64,000 bases of DNA from Carnobacterium divergens (lineage in GTDB: Bacteria; Bacillota; Bacilli; Lactobacillales; Carnobacteriaceae). The notes beneath the pieces were generated by a model. It was given only the letters and a program-made list of their open reading frames with translations. It was not told where the DNA came from and did not search any database. Made by a program: the position numbers and the translations under genes. Shown piece after piece: positions 26,096 to 34,259 of this stretch. The stretch lies in assembly GCF_900258435.1 (NCBI RefSeq), contig NZ_LT992558.1, positions 2,638,443-2,702,442 of the forward strand. The letters are read 5' to 3'. How positions within the stretch are numbered: position 1 is the first letter of the stretch; every line of letters starts with the position of its first letter.

Positions 26096-26872
26096 TCTCA
26101 ACAACAGGATTCCATTCACACCATTCAATATAATCACAAAAATAACAACAACTTGATAGATTTTTAAGACAACTTGTTCAGAAAATAGTCCACTTAATTT
26201 AGCACCCATAAAACCACCTACAATCGCTGCAGGGATAATCCAGTACAACATCGTTAAATCATATTGACTATATCTTCCAGAAATACCAATAATGCCTAAT
26301 TTAGCAAGTTGTGAAAAGAAAATTGTAATAATAGAATACACCGTCGCATCCTTAATATCCAAGCCAAAACAAAGCATCAGTAGCGCTACATTGATGGGGC
26401 CACCACCAATTCCTAAAAACGTGGATAATCCACCTAGAAATATACCTATCAAAAGATAAATTACGATAGATTGAAAAGCGAACGTTGACCACTTTTGTTT
26501 CGTATAGAGCAATGCAAACAGCAAAGATGCGATTGTTACCAAAATCTGTAGCCATTGGACAGCGCTCTCTCCATCAAATAAAAGCAATGTCCCTTCAAAC
26601 AAACCATTGCCTAAAAAACCGCCCAATACCGAACCTATCGATAGCGCAAGCACAGGAATAAGCTGAACCTTAATACCTTGATTTAGTTGCTTAATAGTCG
26701 AAACAATTGCCATTGTAAAAACAGCCATACTTGAATAAAACGAAATCGCACTTAAACTATGAGCACCAATTGCATCTAACAAAGGCTTAATCATCACGCC
26801 TCCACCCATACCTGAAATAGCACCAATCGTATTCGCAAAAAGAATGATAAGAAAATAAATAAGTCCCGTCAT
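26093..26872 (-). CDS. TSUP (TauE/SafE) family anion exporter
   Basis: 259 aa from the ATG at 26872 with AAGGAGAGG upstream. About eight membrane helices in two halves, each with the TSUP signature: GAISGMGGGVMIKP near the N-terminus and LSTFLGIGGGPINVALL in the middle. The family moves sulfite, sulfonates or organic anions across the membrane. No sulfur genes are adjacent. Confidence 0.92.
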   Translation of the reverse strand: MTGLIYFLIILFANTIGAISGMGGGVMIKPLLDAIGAHSLSAISFYSSMAVFTMAIVSTIKQLNQGIKVQLIPVLALSIGSVLGGFLGNGLFEGTLLLFDGESAVQWLQILVTIASLLFALLYTKQKWSTFAFQSIVIYLLIGIFLGGLSTFLGIGGGPINVALLMLCFGLDIKDATVYSIITIFFSQLAKLGIIGISGRYSQYDLTMLYWIIPAAIVGGFMGAKLSGLFSEQVVLKIYQVVVIFVIILNGVNGILLLR

Positions 26873-26951
26873 GTTTAACCTCTCCTTCATCAAACACTCT
26901 TACTTATTATCCTATCATTTTTCCTTACATTATTCAGTAGTTTAAATTTTC

Positions 26952-28001
26952 TTAAGTCAATGCAATGTCTCTTTTCTTAAAGATAAACATAGTTACAAGA
27001 TAAATAACTACGCTATAGCCTAGTAAGGCAATGCTTGTTTGCATCAAACTCAATTCTCCCGGCATCACGCCACCTTGTGAAAAAGTATTTACATTCAAGA
27101 GGTTGAAAATACTCCATTTTAAAATAGGCCATTTTGGAATAGCTATCATTAACATTCCGTTAATAATGGTGCTAGCAAAGACGGTTAGCATTCCAATTCC
27201 AACAGCTAATGCTTGTGAGCGGAAAACTGCGGAAATCATTAACGAAATCGCGCTGTAAAAAACAATCAATAAATAATTGGTTGCAGCTAACATCCCTGCT
27301 GCTTTGATTGCTGAGACTGCTCCTAAACTTGCTGAAGCAGGCAACATAAAGGATTGTATCGGGAATAAAATCAATCCTACAATCCCAGCACTAAGCATCG
27401 TAAACAATGTAATAAATGCACCAAATAACAAACAAACAATCAATTTAGACAATAGAATCTGACTGCGTTTAAAGGGACGAATCAATAGCAATTTAATCGT
27501 TCCGTCACTAAATTCAGATGCAACTGAAATACTGGCAACGATTACTACCACCATATTCACAATACTTAACATCCCTGCTAATCCTGCAAAGAAAGAACCT
27601 GCTGATTGACCACCATTATTTGATGTAATCGGTGTGACACCACTTTCATAATACTTCTCATAATAAGCAAGTTCATTTTTAGCACTTTTTAGCTCTTCTG
27701 GATAATCCAGTTTCTCTTTTTTTGACGCCATTAAATAACGATCACGACTAAGTAACATCGCGTCTTCCAGTTTGGTAACTGGTTTTCCCTCGTCATCAAA
27801 AGTAAAAAGCGGTTCATCTTTTTCCAGTGTTTTTGTTACAGATTTCCCATTTTCTTCAACTGTATACTCAGCTGATTGTTGAGAAAAATAAACTTGTAAA
27901 CTTCCTGCAGCTAACGTTAAAACAAAAATCAAACCAAGATACACATAAAATGATTTTCTAAAGATCAATTTTCTCGTTTCATTCACAACCAAATTTATCA
28001 T
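26952..28001 (-). CDS. ABC-2 type permease of a two-gene ABC transporter
   Basis: 349 aa. A membrane helix at about 17-36 is followed by an extracellular loop rich in charged residues (about 40-130) and about five C-terminal helices (SVASEFSDGTIKLLLIRPFKRSQILLSK marks the ABC-2 family). It overlaps the ATPase gene by 4 bp (ATGA), so the pair is co-translated. The layout resembles BcrAB/lantibiotic-immunity transporters, which protect against or export peptides and lipids. Confidence 0.92.
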   Translation of the reverse strand: MINLVVNETRKLIFRKSFYVYLGLIFVLTLAAGSLQVYFSQQSAEYTVEENGKSVTKTLEKDEPLFTFDDEGKPVTKLEDAMLLSRDRYLMASKKEKLDYPEELKSAKNELAYYEKYYESGVTPITSNNGGQSAGSFFAGLAGMLSIVNMVVVIVASISVASEFSDGTIKLLLIRPFKRSQILLSKLIVCLLFGAFITLFTMLSAGIVGLILFPIQSFMLPASASLGAVSAIKAAGMLAATNYLLIVFYSAISLMISAVFRSQALAVGIGMLTVFASTIINGMLMIAIPKWPILKWSIFNLLNVNTFSQGGVMPGELSLMQTSIALLGYSVVIYLVTMFIFKKRDIALT

Positions 28002-28918
28002 TTTAAGCTTCCTCCTTTAGTGAGTTCTAAAAATCGCTCTTCAAGATTGGCTTTATGCGGTGTGATGCCGTAAAAAGATATTCCCACTTGAACACCATGT
28101 TCAATCAACGCAGGTATCTGATCTTTTTCAATTTCAATTGTCAGCATATCTCCTTCAGTTTGAAGAATTGACAGTCCCATTAAAGCAACTTCTCTTTGTA
28201 GCAGCGTTTGTTGTGGCGTCTCAATTGTTACTTGAATTCTTCCAATGTTTGAAGCTGCTTCTGCTAGATTTTCAATATGTGTTACTTTTCCTCGTTCAAT
28301 AATTATAATTCGATTTGCTAATAATTCCATTTCAGATAATAAATGACTTGAAATCAAAATACTCGTTCCGTCTTTAGCAATCTCTTCAATTAATTGTCTG
28401 AAATCATACATTCCTTTAGGATCTAATCCATTTAGCGGTTCATCTAAAATTAACAATGCTGGGCGGTGTAGAAGTGCTTGGGCAATTCCTAAACGCTGAC
28501 GCATTCCTAATGAGTAAGTTTTTACTTTTTGATGAATCGTTTCGGTTAAACGAACTCTGGTCACCACTTCCATAATCATTTCATCGGTTATTTTTCTAGG
28601 ACTCATTCTAGCAAATTGCTTTAAGTTTTCCCAACCAGATAAATAGTTATAAAATTCGGGATTCTCAATAATTGCTCCTACATTTTCCATACATTTATTA
28701 AATTCTTTATCTAAGTCATTCGACGCAATTTCTACAGTACCTTTGTTGCGGCTAATAAGCCCTGTCAACATTCTAATAATCGTTGTTTTCCCAGCTCCAT
28801 TAGGTCCGAGTAAACCAACTATTTCACCTTTTTGGACGGTAATCGCTACATTGTCAACAATTAGCTTTTTCCCAACACGTTTCGTTAATTCTCTTGCAAC
28901 CAACACATTCTCTTGCAT
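27998..28918 (-). CDS. ABC transporter ATPase (BcrA/CcmA type)
   Basis: 306 aa from the ATG at 28918, preceded by GGAGGAGGAG. Walker A GPNGAGKTT, signature YSLGMRQRLG, Walker B LLILDEPLNGLD and switch His in SSHLLSEME. An accessory C-terminal part of about 80 residues follows, as in the bacitracin-resistance BcrA class. It powers the permease encoded downstream. An extended -10 element (TGG-TATACT, complement of 28951-28959) lies just upstream. Confidence 0.94.
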   Translation of the reverse strand: MQENVLVARELTKRVGKKLIVDNVAITVQKGEIVGLLGPNGAGKTTIIRMLTGLISRNKGTVEIASNDLDKEFNKCMENVGAIIENPEFYNYLSGWENLKQFARMSPRKITDEMIMEVVTRVRLTETIHQKVKTYSLGMRQRLGIAQALLHRPALLILDEPLNGLDPKGMYDFRQLIEEIAKDGTSILISSHLLSEMELLANRIIIIERGKVTHIENLAEAASNIGRIQVTIETPQQTLLQREVALMGLSILQTEGDMLTIEIEKDQIPALIEHGVQVGISFYGITPHKANLEERFLELTKGGSLK

Positions 28919-28950
28919 AACTCCTCCTCCATTCATTTCACGATATTTTA

Positions 28951-28959
28951 AGTATACCA
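28951..28959 (-). promoter_or_regulatory. Extended -10 promoter of the ABC transporter operon
   Basis: Minus strand TGG-TATACT, about 30 bp before the ATPase start codon. Confidence 0.5.
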
Positions 28960-29085
28960 AACTTCTGCTTTTTTCATGACAATCTCTAGTTGGAACTTTG
29001 CCTACTCCTTAAGACCTATTTTAGAATAGCAAGGATAGCTTTTTTATTTTTATTATTTTTACTAATTTTATCTTAAGGCCACTAA

Positions 29086-29127
29086 AAGCAATATATATAT
29101 TGCTTATCCTCTGATTTAGTGTATACT
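29086..29127 (+). promoter_or_regulatory. Promoter of the XRE gene with overlapping 20-bp palindrome
   Basis: -35 TTGCTT (29100-29105), 16 bp, -10 TATACT (29122-29127). A perfect palindrome at 29086-29105 (AAGCA, alternating AT, TGCTT) covers the -35 box, as expected for an autorepressor site. Confidence 0.6.
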
Positions 29128-29174
29128 TAGTCTTATAAATATCTCCCGTTCTTTAATACCCAGAAAGTTGGAAA

Positions 29175-29384
29175 ATGATGAAAAATGAAAACTTAAAGCA
29201 CGCACGTCTAGAAAAAAAGCTTTCCCAACAAGAATTAGCTCAACTCGTGGGTGCAACAAGGCAGACAATTGGCTTGATTGAACTAGGAAAGTATAACCCC
29301 TCTTTACACCTGTGTTTAGCCATTTGTTACGCTTTGGAACAAAAATTAGATGCTTTATTTTGGAAGGAGTCTGATAGAACATGA
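29175..29384 (+). CDS. Small XRE-family regulator (69 aa)
   Basis: The whole protein is one helix-turn-helix domain: LKHARLEKKLSQQELAQ, then GATRQTIGLIELGKYNPS and LCLAICYALEQKLDALF. This compact type (YgzD-like) is often paired with a membrane protein gene. Here the stop overlaps the start of such a gene by 4 bp. It probably represses its own operon through the palindrome at 29086-29105. An ATG three bases later is an equal start. Confidence 0.92.
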   Translation: MMKNENLKHARLEKKLSQQELAQLVGATRQTIGLIELGKYNPSLHLCLAICYALEQKLDALFWKESDRT

Positions 29385-29866
29385 CATTAGCACAATTATT
29401 AATGAAGAGGTTCAATAAAAAGGAAAGTGACGCACTTGATGAACGAGAGTCAAAAGAATACCTAAAAGCTTTAGAAATTAGTTTCACGGGATTACTACTG
29501 ACTGCTACCATAGGTTCCATTTTATTAGATACTTTAAAAACCCAGTGGGGTTACACTATTCCCCTCACTTATTTTCAGCTATTTATGTTACCTATTTGTA
29601 TAGCAAATGCTTATATTTGTTTTTATTTGGCTAAACAAGCCATCGTGCCACCAACAGCATCTGCTATTTTTACGCTATTTGTTCTGCCGATAACCTGTTT
29701 AGGCTTAGGTCTAGATTTGCTCTTCATTTTAAAGATTGATTCGTTAGTCTTGGCAATTCTACTCTTCCCTCTGATTGTTGCCGCACCTTTTCTACTGTAT
29801 TTCCTATTAAAAATAGTCTATCAACATGGGGTTAAAAAAATGGAACGTCACTTATTAGAGCTCTAA
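29381..29866 (+). CDS. Membrane protein co-transcribed with the XRE regulator
   Basis: 161 aa. A charged N-terminal stretch including DERE (about 20-30) is followed by four hydrophobic segments (about 35-52, 65-85, 95-118, 122-145) and a short basic end. It resembles integral membrane partners of small XRE regulators in lactic acid bacteria. No catalytic motif is seen. A terminator follows. Function unknown. Confidence 0.85.
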   Translation: MTLAQLLMKRFNKKESDALDERESKEYLKALEISFTGLLLTATIGSILLDTLKTQWGYTIPLTYFQLFMLPICIANAYICFYLAKQAIVPPTASAIFTLFVLPITCLGLGLDLLFILKIDSLVLAILLFPLIVAAPFLLYFLLKIVYQHGVKKMERHLLEL

Positions 29867-29870
29867 ATAA

Positions 29871-29920
29871 AAAACAACGGACACAAAAGTCTTTAAAACT
29901 TTTGTGTCCGTTGTTTTTTT
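29871..29920. terminator. Bidirectional terminator
   Basis: Stem of about 20 bp (29871-29890 with 29898-29917) and a T-run, between convergent genes. Confidence 0.9.
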
Positions 29921-29930
29921 ATGCATGTAA

Positions 29931-31022
29931 TTAAACACCTGTATTGTCTTTCTTGAATGGACCATATTCACCAGTAATTGGATCCATTTTTTCTAATCCT
30001 CCAGTTGAAGGCGTGTATTGGAACATTCCAACCATATTTGAAATTTCAGTTCCATCTACGGTATGAGCATGTCTGATTTCAACTTGGAACAAATCAGCAT
30101 TTTCTTTGGTTACATAGTATTGATTATCTGTATACGAATAGCCAGTCAAACCCGATACTGCTGTAATAATTTTTATTTTTTCACTATCTGGGTTTGTAGC
30201 AGCCGAGCTGTCACTACTTGCGGCACTGCTATCTGACGAGCTAGAAGAGTCAATCGTTCCAGTGGTGGCTTTTTCGCTGTCTGATTTTTGCGCTAACCAA
30301 GCAGCAATCTCATCATCCGTTGCTTGTTTGATGTCTTTTCCAGTTGCTTTTTTAAATTCAGCCGCAGCAAGTTCAGAATTGCGTTCTGTTTTATATTTTG
30401 AGCTTGTTGTGGCTTGTTGTTGCTGTTGTTGTTCTTTAACTAACGCTGCTTGCGCTTGATTGATTTTCACTTTTAGTGCTTCTGCTTCTTGTTTTAATGA
30501 GTTAAAGTTAGCTGCAGTTAAATCTTTTGCTAACAATTCATCAATAGTTCCAGCCGCATCGTCTAATTTACCTGCATCAAATTGTTTCTTACTTGTATCG
30601 TACAAAGCTTGATAGACTTCTTTATTCGTTGTAGCTTCTATTTTAGCTAATAGGCTTTCTCCAGCTTTGATTAAATCGTTTGACCCTTTTTTCTCGTTCA
30701 CCACGTTCGTTGCCTCGGTTTTAGCTTGATCTAATTTTTCAGCCTTAAAATCACTTTCTGCTTTAATATAATTTTTAGTCTGATCTAAGAATGTTGTTGC
30801 TTTTGTGTCCTTTTCTTTGTAACTTAAGGCTTTTTCAAATGATTTTTCTGCCTCAGTATAGTCTTTATTACTAATTGCTAATTGTCCCTCGCGCATTGCT
30901 GTATCATACTGATCGTTCTTAGATGTGGTAGCTTCTCCGCTCCCATTGTTACAAGCCGCTAATACAAAAAGACTCATAACCATTACCAACACAACACTTA
31001 CTTTATTTTTTACCTGTTTCAT
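29931..31022 (-). CDS. Lipoprotein with TPR-like helices and a Ser-rich linker
   Basis: 363 aa from the ATG at 31022, preceded by GGGAGGAGA. A signal peptide ends in the lipobox LAAC, so it is membrane-anchored on the outside. Residues about 35-190 are helical with TPR-like repeats (YTEAEKSFEKALSYKEKD). A poly-Q stretch, a helical region and a Ser/Asp-rich linker (about 255-280) lead to a small C-terminal domain (GLTGYSYTDNQYYV to YGPF). I do not recognise the C-terminal domain. It may be a surface scaffold or sensor. Confidence 0.82.
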   Translation of the reverse strand: MKQVKNKVSVVLVMVMSLFVLAACNNGSGEATTSKNDQYDTAMREGQLAISNKDYTEAEKSFEKALSYKEKDTKATTFLDQTKNYIKAESDFKAEKLDQAKTEATNVVNEKKGSNDLIKAGESLLAKIEATTNKEVYQALYDTSKKQFDAGKLDDAAGTIDELLAKDLTAANFNSLKQEAEALKVKINQAQAALVKEQQQQQQATTSSKYKTERNSELAAAEFKKATGKDIKQATDDEIAAWLAQKSDSEKATTGTIDSSSSSDSSAASSDSSAATNPDSEKIKIITAVSGLTGYSYTDNQYYVTKENADLFQVEIRHAHTVDGTEISNMVGMFQYTPSTGGLEKMDPITGEYGPFKKDNTGV

Positions 31023-31200
31023 TTTATCGTCTCCTCCCATAACATCATTCTTTTTATACTTTTATTATACCTTATTTAACTTCGCAACCCTTTCAATATC
31101 CCTTAAAATTAAAAAAATCTTACTAATTCGTTCTGTCATGCTCGCTAATAGTTTAATTAAAACACTGATAAAATGGGTTTTTATAAAAAAAAACAGTTTA

Positions 31201-31235
31201 TTTGTGATTTATTTCACTTACATAAGTTACATAAG
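31201..31235 (+). repeat. Direct repeats upstream of the AEC carrier gene
   Basis: A perfect tandem of TTACATAAG (31218-31226 and 31227-31235), preceded by TTTATTTGTGA/TTTATTTCACT-like repeats. They sit 20-60 bp upstream of the -35 box. Tandem direct repeats in this place suit binding by a CitB-type response regulator. Confidence 0.55.
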
Positions 31236-31255
31236 TTTAACTTAATTACATATTG

Positions 31256-31284
31256 TTCACTATTTCACATACTCGCAGTATGAT
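31256..31284 (+). promoter_or_regulatory. Promoter of the AEC carrier / dehydrogenase operon
   Basis: TTCACT (31256-31261), 17 bp, TATGAT (31279-31284). The poor -35 box fits a promoter needing an activator. Confidence 0.6.
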
Positions 31285-31381
31285 AAGAGTGTTCAAAGGA
31301 CATGGCCGTGTTTGACGCAATTGAAATTATAACAAAATCGTTTGTGATTAAAAATACATTATAAATTTGGAGGAACAAAAA

Positions 31382-32440
31382 ATGAACCTTGGTGAAATTA
31401 TCAAAACTACTTTAACCGATATGAATATTATTAGTGCTATCACTTCAACTGTCTTTATCATTATGCTTGGCTTCTTTTGCAGAAAGAAAGGAATTTTTTC
31501 AGCAGAAGTTGGGAAATTACTTTCTAAAGTCGTTTTAACTGTTGCCCTTCCTGCCTTAGCTTTTAACGCTTTTATGCAAGATATTGATCCTGACACATTA
31601 AAACAAGGTATGAACGTTTTGATTTGGGGAATTGCAATCTATATTATCTTGATTTTCGTTTCAAAACCATTTTTCCTTAGCTACAAAGGAGATAAACAAG
31701 ATACTTTACGTGTTTTAACTATTTTCGGCTCTACAACATTCTTTGGAACACCTATCGTAAGTGCCATCTACGGACCAGTTGGTGTGATGTTCAGTTCAAT
31801 CTTTAACATTGGTTACCGTATCTTCCTTTATTCATATGGCTACATTAAAATGAGTGGCTTAAAAATGGAACTTAAAAATATTAAAACAATGTTCTTAAAC
31901 CCAATCGTTATCGCTACATTCGCTGGACTTTTCATCTGGATTTTCCAAGGTTACTTGCCACAAGTAACTGTTGCTGGTATTGATGGTGGAGCTGCTCATC
32001 AAGTGGCGTTCCTACGTATCGACCAAACTGCATTATGGTTATTCAAACCTATGACTTATCTTGCTGGACTTGCTTCACCTCTTGCTTGGTTATCCATTGG
32101 TTCAACTCTTGGCGAAGTAAGTTTCAAAAAAGCTGCTTCTGATAAAACTTCTTGGTACTACAGTGTTGTCAAAGTAATCTTAGTCCCTGCAATTAACATC
32201 GTATTACTAGCTCTACTAACTGTCACTCATATTTTACCAGTAAGCTACGAAGCTCTTGCTACGATCGTAATTATGATGGCTACACCAACTGCAACGGTTG
32301 CTGCTGCTTATGCCATTAGCTTTGACAAAGATGCCTTACTTGCCTCAAATGCTTCTCTAATTTCCACTGTTACGGCTGTTGTAATGACACCTATCTGGAT
32401 TGTTATTTTAGAAGTAATCAGTAAAACTGGCTTATTTTAA
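31382..32440 (+). CDS. AEC-family organic acid carrier (malate permease-like)
   Basis: 352 aa from the ATG at 31382 with GGAGG upstream; a TTG five codons earlier overlaps that ribosome site. About ten membrane helices. Family features: LSKVVLTVALPALAFNAFM near the N-terminus, FFGTPIVSAIYGPVG, and MATPTATVAAAYAISF near the end. Relatives in lactic acid bacteria (MleP, MaeP) carry malate and other organic acids. The next gene encodes a 2-hydroxyacid dehydrogenase, and a CitA/CitB-type two-component system is convergent, so uptake or exchange of a hydroxy or keto acid is likely. Confidence 0.92.
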   Translation: MNLGEIIKTTLTDMNIISAITSTVFIIMLGFFCRKKGIFSAEVGKLLSKVVLTVALPALAFNAFMQDIDPDTLKQGMNVLIWGIAIYIILIFVSKPFFLSYKGDKQDTLRVLTIFGSTTFFGTPIVSAIYGPVGVMFSSIFNIGYRIFLYSYGYIKMSGLKMELKNIKTMFLNPIVIATFAGLFIWIFQGYLPQVTVAGIDGGAAHQVAFLRIDQTALWLFKPMTYLAGLASPLAWLSIGSTLGEVSFKKAASDKTSWYYSVVKVILVPAINIVLLALLTVTHILPVSYEALATIVIMMATPTATVAAAYAISFDKDALLASNASLISTVTAVVMTPIWIVILEVISKTGLF

Positions 32441-32486
32441 ACCTTATTAAAACAACTTTAAATAAAAATTAACGGAGGAATTTATC

Positions 32487-33503
32487 ATGACTATTCAAAT
32501 CGCTTGTTACGGAGTACGCCCAAATGAAGTAGCTTTCTTCAATAACTTAAACAAATACAACTTCAACTTAACGTTGATTGAAGACTTATTAACACATGAC
32601 AATATTGAAACTGCTGAACATCATGAAGCTGTGTTACTACGTGGAAACTGTGTTGCTGATCGTCAAAACATTGAAAAAATGGCCCAATATGGTGTGAAAT
32701 ATTTATTCACTAGAACGGTTGGCTTTAATCATATCGATTTAGAAGCAGCTAGTGAATACAATATGGAAGTAGCTCGTGTCCCTTCTTATTCACCAAATGC
32801 AATCGCTGAACTTTCATTGACTTTAGCAATGATGTTATTACGCCACACCGCTTACGCTACCATGAGAACAGCCAACAAAAACTTTATCGTTGATAGCGAA
32901 ATGTTTAGTCGTGAAATTCGTAATTGTACCGTTGGAATTATCGGAACGGGTAAAATTGGTTTAACTGAAGCAAAATTATTCAAAGGCTTAGGCGCTAAAG
33001 TAATTGGTTACGATGTCTTTGAAAGTGACGCTGCAAAAGAAGTTCTTGAATTTAAAGATTTAGATACTTTATTAGCAGAAAGTGACGTTGTCAGCATGCA
33101 CGTTCCTTACTTCCCTGGACAAAATGATAAAATGATCAATGCAGACTTTTTAGGAAAAATGAAAAATGATGCCATTTTAATCAACACTGCTCGCGGTGAA
33201 TTGCAAGATGATGACGCCATTTTAGCAGCACTTGAAGCAAATGAATTAGCTGGTTTTGGAACAGATGTCTTTGCTAATGAAAAAGACTTATTCTTTAAAG
33301 AATTCGCTCCTTGGGAACCACTTCCAAGTCCAACTGTTCAACGTTTAGTCGATATGTATCCTCGTGTGCTTGTAACTCCTCATATCGGTTCAAATACAGA
33401 CGAAGCTTTATCAAACATGATTGAAACAAGTTTTGATAACTTCAACGATATTTTAACAACCGGACAAACTGAAAACAATGTTCCTTTGCCAACAATGGCT
33501 TAA
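32487..33503 (+). CDS. D-2-hydroxyacid dehydrogenase (D-lactate dehydrogenase / VanH-like)
   Basis: 338 aa. NAD-binding IIGTGKIGLTEAKLFKGLG (about 150-168), catalytic Arg in NTARGE, acidic residue in FGTDVFANE, and catalytic His in TPHIGS. The overall pattern, including TRTVGFNHIDLEAA, is that of D-lactate dehydrogenase and the VanH group. It reduces a 2-keto acid to the D-hydroxyacid with NADH. It lies 46 bp after the AEC carrier gene with a good ribosome site, so the two form an operon. The likely substrate is an imported keto or hydroxy acid. Confidence 0.92.
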   Translation: MTIQIACYGVRPNEVAFFNNLNKYNFNLTLIEDLLTHDNIETAEHHEAVLLRGNCVADRQNIEKMAQYGVKYLFTRTVGFNHIDLEAASEYNMEVARVPSYSPNAIAELSLTLAMMLLRHTAYATMRTANKNFIVDSEMFSREIRNCTVGIIGTGKIGLTEAKLFKGLGAKVIGYDVFESDAAKEVLEFKDLDTLLAESDVVSMHVPYFPGQNDKMINADFLGKMKNDAILINTARGELQDDDAILAALEANELAGFGTDVFANEKDLFFKEFAPWEPLPSPTVQRLVDMYPRVLVTPHIGSNTDEALSNMIETSFDNFNDILTTGQTENNVPLPTMA

Positions 33504-33541
33504 AAAAACGACTCTTTCAAATTGAAAGAGTCGTTTTTTTT
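33503..33541. terminator. Bidirectional terminator
   Basis: Stem AAAACGACTCTTTCAA/GAAAGAGTCGTTTT with A/T-run arms between convergent operons. Confidence 0.9.
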
Positions 33542-34259
33542 ATAAATATTTTTCAATGACTTGTTGTTGGTCTTTATTTTTCTTATAAAGCGTGATAGGG
33601 CGCCCTACTTCACGGTATTCCATTTCCTCTGTCAGGTAACCAATTTCAGCTAAAAAAGCGAGGTATTTTTTGGTAGATATTCTAGATAATCCTACTTTAC
33701 TAGCAAGTGATTCCGTTGAAAAATGAACTTTTTCTTGGTTAATTTGAGCTTGAATTTTTTTCAATGTTAATTTTGACAAGCCTTTGGGTAGGTCTTCGTG
33801 CGCTTGTGTAGCCCGTTGCTCTGAAAGCTGACCTACATTAAAAAATTTATCTAAACGCGTTTGATTGGTTTTTTCATCTTCTTGAAACACCTTGTTTAGC
33901 TCCAAGTATTTAGTAAAGGCTACTTTAAAGCGTTCAAAAGTAAATGGCTTGATTAAATAATCCACCACACCATAATATATCGCTTCTTTAACCGTAGCCA
34001 CATCATTGGCAGCCGTGATTAGGATAACAGATAGTTCTTTTTTTGTTTCATGCAGTTCTGCTAAAAACTCAATGCCTGTCATCCCCGGCAAGTAAACATC
34101 TAATAGCAACAAATCAACCGTTTCATGATCAAGAATCACTCTAGCATCTGCAACGTTTCGGACATTTCCAACGATTTCAACTGCCGAAAGCTGTTGAATG
34201 TATTGCTGATTCAACATCGCTACCATCGGATCATCTTCAATTATTAAGACTTTGGTCAC
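33540..34259 (-). CDS. CitB/MaeR-type response regulator
   Basis: 239 aa. The receiver domain has the acidic pocket IEDDP, phospho-acceptor Asp54 in LLLLDVYLPG, Thr in LITAAND and Lys in YLIKPF. The C-terminal part (about 150-230) contains a helix-turn-helix of the CitB/DcuR type (ESLASKVGLSRISTKKYLAFL). It overlaps the kinase gene by 4 bp. It should activate the convergent carrier/dehydrogenase operon, where direct repeats lie upstream of the promoter. Confidence 0.93.
   Translation of the reverse strand: MTKVLIIEDDPMVAMLNQQYIQQLSAVEIVGNVRNVADARVILDHETVDLLLLDVYLPGMTGIEFLAELHETKKELSVILITAANDVATVKEAIYYGVVDYLIKPFTFERFKVAFTKYLELNKVFQEDEKTNQTRLDKFFNVGQLSEQRATQAHEDLPKGLSKLTLKKIQAQINQEKVHFSTESLASKVGLSRISTKKYLAFLAEIGYLTEEMEYREVGRPITLYKKNKDQQQVIEKYL

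Noticed and set aside
29116..29520. 134-codon minus-strand open frame
   Set aside because: It is antisense to the well-supported XRE and membrane-protein genes and has no ribosome site.
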